From: Oncomelania hupensis
Taxonomy: Eukaryota; Mollusca; Gastropoda; Littorinimorpha; Pomatiopsidae
Length of the DNA: 64,000 nt
Direction of reading: 5' to 3'
Assembly: GCA_036898135.1 (NCBI GenBank)
Contig: CM072522.1
Span: 35,266,166 to 35,330,165 of the forward strand
Both the position numbers and the translations under genes were made by a program. The notes below the pieces were generated by a model. It saw nothing but the letters and a program-made list of their open reading frames with translations. It was not told the origin of the DNA and ran no database searches. This document shows, piece after piece, positions 59,169 to 64,000 of the stretch (positions are counted from its first letter, which is position 1; every line of letters starts with the position of its first letter).

Positions 59169-60328
59169 ATGCAGTAACGCAGTTCCAGCCAGAGCCACTC
59201 CCGGACCAGACAGACCTATTTGCCAAGCTACAGCGAGCGAAGTACTTCTCACGCATCGACCTCAGCAAAGGATACTACCAGATACCAGTACAACCACAAG
59301 TCCGAAAGTACCTAGCGTTTAGCACTATGGAAGGACACTTCGAGTTCAACGTGCTTCCATTCGGACTCCACAACGCACCCAGCATCTTCAGCGCCATGAT
59401 GCGGAAACTCCTGGCACCCCTGAGCAGCGAGCACCTACATTCGTTTATGGACGACATCCTCATCGCAACACCTACGTGGGAGGAACATGTCACGCTCCTA
59501 CAACAACTACTCGCCCGCCTCAGAGACACGGGATTGACGGCAAGACCCACCAAATGTCAGATTGGATTCACAGAACTAGAATTTCTGGGACACACCATCA
59601 GTCAAGGAAGCCTGCGACCGGTAGAAAAGACAGTGAAACGCCTACTCGACGCTCCTAGGCCCAAGACCAAGAAGGAAGTGCAGTCGTTTCTAGGACTCTG
59701 CGGCTTCTACCAGAAATTCATCCCCAACTACAACAGCATCGCCGTGCCACTGACAAATGGAACCCGGAAAATCGCCCCGGACAAAGTCGTATGGACAGCG
59801 GAATGCGAGACAGCATTCCAAACACTCAAGGACAGAATGACATCGGCGCCAGTACTCCACCTACCCGATTTGACTCAGCCATTCGTTCTTCGAACCGACG
59901 CAAGCGACTTAGGCCTCGGAGCAGTACTGCTACAGCGCGACCCCAAGAATGCAGAGACGCTATTCCCGGTCGCCTACGCAAGCAGAAAATTGAGACCCGC
60001 CGAGACCCACTACGCCACGTCGGAGAAGGAATGCCTTGGACTAGTCTGGGCCATACAGAAATTCCAACTCTACCTGTATGGGACCCACTTCACAGTTCAG
60101 GTGGACCACCAACCACTATCGTTCCTGGCAGCCTCCAAGTCTTTGAACTCTCGCCTGATGCGATGGGCACTCACCCTTCAGGCATACTCATTCCAAATCG
60201 AGTACATCCCCGGCAAAGAGAACCACGGAGCCGACTACCTCAGTCGCCATCTCGTGGAGGACACAGCAGCTGTCGCCCACCCAACACAACTAAGGGCCAC
60301 AGCACCAGAATTCGTCCCCGCCCAGTAA
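59017..60328 (+). pseudogene. pol: reverse transcriptase-RNase H of element 2, frameshifted at the N-terminus
   Basis: The RT start (PLSQQRAIKEEIDTLLAAGI, SPYSAGTVLLRK) is read from 59017 in one frame. A second shift near 59130-59140 moves the rest to the frame open to 60328. That frame contains CIDFRLLN, RIDLSKGYYQIPV, PFGLHNAPSIFSAMM and the catalytic SFMDDILIA (~59440-59465). ELEFLGHTISQGSLR, SFLGLCGFYQKFIPNY and RNase H FVLRTDASDLGLGAVLL (D), EKECLGLVWAI (E) and VQVDHQPL (D) follow, then SRLMRWALTLQAY and the GADYLSRH tail. Apart from the two shifts the enzyme residues are intact. Confidence 0.9.
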
Positions 60329-60495
60329 AACCCTGTCACTAGTGTCCATAGCTACCTGGCATAGCATTGCAGCTCAGGTAGAGCAACTTAACTGGTATGT
60401 AAATAGGACCCTAGGATAGCGCAGTGTTAAACTAGGCCCTGTAGTAGAAAAAGGTCGAATCCAGTAGTCATCGCCTTTTTTCAGTTGAGGGAGCC
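60329..60495 (+). promoter_or_regulatory. 3' untranslated segment and polypurine tract of element 2
   Basis: Short noncoding segment ending TTGAGGGAGCC directly before the LTR. The purine tract is weak (GAGGGAG). Confidence 0.55.
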
Positions 60496-61995
60496 TGTCG
60501 CAGGAGGACTAGTTTTACTCTGCTTATTTTAATATTTAGCTTGGTTAGTCTGTATAATATGAGAATTTCAAAGTTAAGCAGCAGACGATGAAAGTAATCA
60601 AGCGTAGCAATAGTATACTGCCGCCTACACACAGTGGTAGTTGACGCTGGCTAAGGCAATGACATCATCGTAATTACGATAGGCGAGAAAGTTTAACCAA
60701 TGAGACGCACGCCGAGCGGTTAGAACCAGTTCGGACTGTGTCAAAACCTTGCATAGCTTACTTCAGTCGAGTTTAAACCACGGAGCAGTAAACTGCTACA
60801 CAGCTTAGCAGTAGTTCTCTTCAGAAAAGACTAGGACGCAGTACTGGTGAAACTCCGAATTCACTCAGTAGCCACTAGCCTGATATTGTCACGAAGGTAA
60901 ATGAACATATTTCTGTTTCATCGTGATGTATTATATTATTATTGAATTATGTTTGTGAAATTTGATATGCATAGAATTGAATTGTTAACCCAACTTTGCC
61001 GAACACGTGGCGTAGCTGACCACGAGACAAAAAGACGACCGGCCACCGCCATCTTGAATTTTGTACGGACCCACTGTTGTTTAACTTATATGTATGCTTA
61101 TAGACCAGTGACTGTGCAAATGAATGTGTATAATATTATTAATTCTTGATGTGTATAAGTAGCCATGTTTAATATTTATGAATGTATAGGAAATTAGAGT
61201 GGAGATTCCAGTGGACCACGGACTTAGCAGAATGTTCGTCGCTTATATATGTAGATGTGGAGCTAATCACTGAGGGCTATTACGACCTTCAGTGAGACGC
61301 TCTGCACACACCTATCATTCAAGGTTGTGCAGAATTTCGTCTCATATGTTACAGACGTACAGGCGTTCTGTAGTGTGCCCAACACTGCCTCAGACGAAAC
61401 CACGTCGACGCAGTAGTTGGCTGCAACGGTATCCCCAGCATTGTGCGAGGAAAGCCAACCAGTCTACCCACAGGGAAGAACCAGAAGAAGACAACACAAG
61501 TTGTCAACAAACCGACCACAGCACAGCACGTCTGACTCACAGTTAAGTCTCTACATGTGTGTGCACACAAAACTGAGAGCTACAGGACCACAGTAGTCCA
61601 TTTCTCATAAACAATTACATCTAGTGCCCAAGGATGAACAATTAGCTGCATAGACTATCAGCGATCGAACTATTCACAGTGACTATTTAACGTTTAAGGT
61701 AGATTAGTACTTAGAGAATCTTGTATAGAGTAGAAGAAAAAAATGTGTGATGTTTAACTGTTATCAAGTGGCTGGACTACATATGATTCATAGCCGTGTG
61801 AAAGCTAGTGTGACAGTAATCTTTTACCATTTTTCTATCTATCTCTATAACCCAGCCTTTACACAGAACGAGCTAAATAAATAAATTTATTATAGTAATC
61901 CACAGGGTGACGAACTAGCAGTTCCCATAGGATAAAGCGTGAGGTTTACTTCATTCCATTGTGCAGAGCCCTAAAACCCATAAACCCACGTGACA
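60496..61995 (+). repeat. second (shared) LTR of Gypsy element 2 array
   Basis: 1500 bp, the same length as the first LTR with only a few differences noticed (near 60722, 60750 and 61715). Serves as 3' LTR of the first unit and 5' LTR of the second. Confidence 0.92.
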
Positions 61996-62369
61996 CTATA
62001 ATTGGCGAGCCTAGCCAAGGATCTGTGGATAATAGGAATTGGGTATAACCGGATCTAGGTACAATAAAATTAGATAACAGTAGTAGTAGTAGAATAACTT
62101 AGAATAGTGTAGGTGTAGACCAGGACTCAGTTTTTGGTGCAATACACTTTACTTAAAAACTTTTTTGCTTCAATTATTTTTGTGCCTGTATGTTGCATTG
62201 TTCTTTTGCAGGTTTTGCTTAAATACTTGTTGTATGCCATTTGACTCTTGTTTTATTCTATTATTGATTGCGAATTTTATGGTCTTTGCATTGTTGTTAT
62301 TGACTTGCAATATTGCTAGTGTTTTGGTATTCCACGTGATTCAGAGGTTGTTCATAGACACTCTTGACA

Positions 62370-64000
62370 ATGTGGGACCCAGTGGCCTTGAGATTGCGCT
62401 TCAAGGAATTGGGAGAATCTTTACACTTAGCAGGGGGAGACCTAATTGCGTATATAAATGCAGAGGTAGAGAAACAGGAGGCTAAGGCAGAGAGAGCAGC
62501 AGAGAGAGAACAGAAGAAACTCGAAGCAGAACAGAGAAAAGCAGAACTAGAAGCAGAGCAGAAGAAACTAGCATTAGAAGCAGAACAGAGAAAAGTAGAA
62601 ATAGAAGCAGAACAGAAGAAGGTAGCGGCAGAGAAAGAAGCAGAAGTTAGGAGATGGGAGTATGAGCGGGCAGAAAAAGAAAAAGAGAGGGAAGAAAAGG
62701 AAAAAGAAAGACAGCATGAGTTAGAGCTAAGAAGATTGGGATCAGGAGCTTCAAGTTCTTCCTCAACCCCTCCCCACTCAGATCAGCTAGAGGTAGCCCC
62801 CAACCCCGTGCAAGGAATGTCATTTCCACTGGGAACATTCAATGAAAGAGAAGAAGGTCTAGATCTCTATCTGACTAGGTTTGAGCGCCTAGCAACAGAG
62901 TATAAGCTAGATCCCACTCATTGGTCTTTTAAGCTTAGTCACGGGCTTAGAGGAAAGGCTTATGACATCTACAGTAAGCTACCGACTGACAGAGTGACTG
63001 ACTATCACAAAGTAAAAGAGGCACTCCTTACGGGATTCGAACTGACAGGAGAATGCTACCGGCAAAAGTTCCGCACCAACCGGAGAGTGAAAGGAGAGAG
63101 CTATGCGCAGTTCGCGGATCGGTTGTCCACAATGCTAGATAAGTGGATTAGCCAGTCAGCCACGGCTAAGACATATGATGGACTGACAGAACTGTTAGTA
63201 TGGGAACAGCTACGGGAAACCATGACCCCCGAGCTGAGGACATTCTCAGTAGAGCAGGGCGCGGAAAGACTGGAAGATCTGGTCAAGGTCGCAGATAGGT
63301 ACGTGGCCGCCCACGGAGAAGCCAAGAGCTTCAGGCGAGACCTAAAGCCTAACGGGAAAGAGGCACAGAAACGAAGCCCTAACCGGGAAGAGCGCACCGC
63401 TAACAAGCCGAATAACCCCAGACCTGGGCAGAATAAAGGACCCAACACGGAATTCGGGAAAAGAGGTCCTGCAGAACAGAAACGGTATTGTTCGTTCTGC
63501 AATAGAAACAATCACTCCACCGCAGAATGTTTCAAGTTAGCCGCACAACGTAGGGAAGAGCGCGAAAGCCGGCCAGCGCACAGAGTTCTAACTCAAAGTA
63601 GCGGTAACAAGCCACACACAATCGGAGATCACCCATCGGTGACAGACACGGTCAAGGTCAACGGAAAAGAAGCGAACTGTCTGTATGACACAGGTCTATC
63701 ATACGACGCGATAGTTAGCGAATCTCTTGTATCGCGCGCGGACTTGACGGACAAGACAGTCGAACTACAAGGAGCAGACTTGGCGAAACCGACGACTACT
63801 TGCCCAATAGCATGGATAGAAGTAGAGAGTAGGTACGTCACAGGACGAATCCAAGCAGCTGTTTTACAGAAACCACTGTATGATCTAGTGCTAGGTTGTA
63901 GGTATGTGTTCTTAGGCACGCCCCCTAAAACTGTAGAGATAGCTGCAGTGCAAACCAGGGCCCAAGCTAAAAACCAACCACCCCAGCCCGAGTTCGCTCC
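62370..64000 (+). CDS. gag-pol: Gag-protease of the second tandem unit (runs off the window)
   Basis: Offset by exactly 6492 bp from the start at 55878. Coiled coil, capsid-like domain, CCHC knuckle (~63490) and protease DTG (~63687) are repeated with a handful of substitutions (near 62798, 63029, 63160, 63382, 63507 and 63539). No stop was noticed before the end at 64000, which corresponds to 57508 of the first unit, just before the integrase zinc module. These single-base differences argue against a simple duplicated assembly of one molecule. Confidence 0.85.
   Translation, partial: MWDPVALRLRFKELGESLHLAGGDLIAYINAEVEKQEAKAERAAEREQKKLEAEQRKAELEAEQKKLALEAEQRKVEIEAEQKKVAAEKEAEVRRWEYERAEKEKEREEKEKERQHELELRRLGSGASSSSSTPPHSDQLEVAPNPVQGMSFPLGTFNEREEGLDLYLTRFERLATEYKLDPTHWSFKLSHGLRGKAYDIYSKLPTDRVTDYHKVKEALLTGFELTGECYRQKFRTNRRVKGESYAQFADRLSTMLDKWISQSATAKTYDGLTELLVWEQLRETMTPELRTFSVEQGAERLEDLVKVADRYVAAHGEAKSFRRDLKPNGKEAQKRSPNREERTANKPNNPRPGQNKGPNTEFGKRGPAEQKRYCSFCNRNNHSTAECFKLAAQRREERESRPAHRVLTQSSGNKPHTIGDHPSVTDTVKVNGKEANCLYDTGLSYDAIVSESLVSRADLTDKTVELQGADLAKPTTTCPIAWIEVESRYVTGRIQAAVLQKPLYDLVLGCRYVFLGTPPKTVEIAAVQTRAQAKNQPPQPEFA

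Larger units (their letters stand above)
54004..61995 (+). mobile_element. Gypsy LTR retrotransposon 2, full unit (LTR-gag-PR-INT-RT-RH-LTR)
   Basis: Two 1500-bp LTRs (54004-55503, 60496-61995; TGTCGCAGG ... CACGTGACA) flank a 4992-bp internal region. Integrase precedes RT, the Gmr1-like order. The right LTR is followed not by host DNA but by a second internal region (61996 onward) with an exact 6492-bp offset, so this is a tandem array sharing LTRs. The left flank is GTGAT (53999-54003). The matching duplication, if any, lies beyond the window. Coding is intact through integrase, then has two frameshifts at the RT N-terminus. Confidence 0.93.

Overview
The window is animal nuclear DNA, most likely from a lophotrochozoan and probably a marine mollusc. 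This is inferred from GT-AG introns, very dense di-, tri- and tetranucleotide arrays, several APE-type LINE families, tRNA-derived SINEs, a Helitron-like family and Ty3/Gypsy elements whose integrase lies upstream of reverse transcriptase (the Gmr1-like arrangement). There are no operons, bacterial genes or CRISPR arrays. No species can be named from the sequence alone.

Host content is thin. The best-supported host gene lies on the minus strand and is split into at least seven tiny exons (52384-52461, 48010-48096, 34856-34948, 32155-32235, 31384-31467, 25116-25202, 18942-19022, in transcript order). Each encodes one four-cysteine module, C-x5/6-C-x5-C-x5-10-C. Each starts with two codon bases after an AG and ends one base after the fourth Cys codon at a GT donor, so all are phase 1-1. 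Together they make 591 nt (197 codons) with no stop, including at every split codon. Both gene ends lie outside what I can identify. A frame-shifted THAP-like exon fragment sits at 4591-4738 on the plus strand.

Nearly everything else is mobile or repetitive. 1-3060: a ~30-bp minisatellite split by a minus-strand solo LTR (TSD ACACG). 6480-18807: a minus-strand APE-type LINE interrupted by a SINE and by a complete 7.8-kb Gypsy element (8221-16063, TSD ATGTA) that has gag, protease and integrase but has lost reverse transcriptase. 19030-23925: a four-level nest of minisatellite, dispersed repeat B, Helitron-like element and 5'-truncated LINE. 25810-27865: a second B copy and a second Helitron-like copy, which serve as empty sites for that nest. 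28690-31215: a decayed LINE carrying a SINE. 32220-33150: three minisatellites. 34163-34776: two TIR elements, the first with internal telomere-like repeats. 35030-47507: a ~40-bp minisatellite that received a minus-strand Gypsy element (35909-44021, TSD ATCAC; RT and RNase H present, integrase core missing) and three LINE fragments. 48097-49026: a 29-bp minisatellite. 49330-50640: a LINE remnant in which a 90-bp piece of the RT domain became a tandem array. 51411-52128: a foldback element. 52927-53660: another LINE fragment. 54004-64000: an LTR-internal-LTR-internal tandem Gypsy array with an exact 6492-bp period, running off the window.

The Gypsy elements are complementary wrecks: one keeps integrase without RT, one keeps RT without the integrase core, and the third keeps every domain but has frameshifts at the start of RT. 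The Cys-rich exons survive between these insertions, each close to a simple-sequence or minisatellite array.
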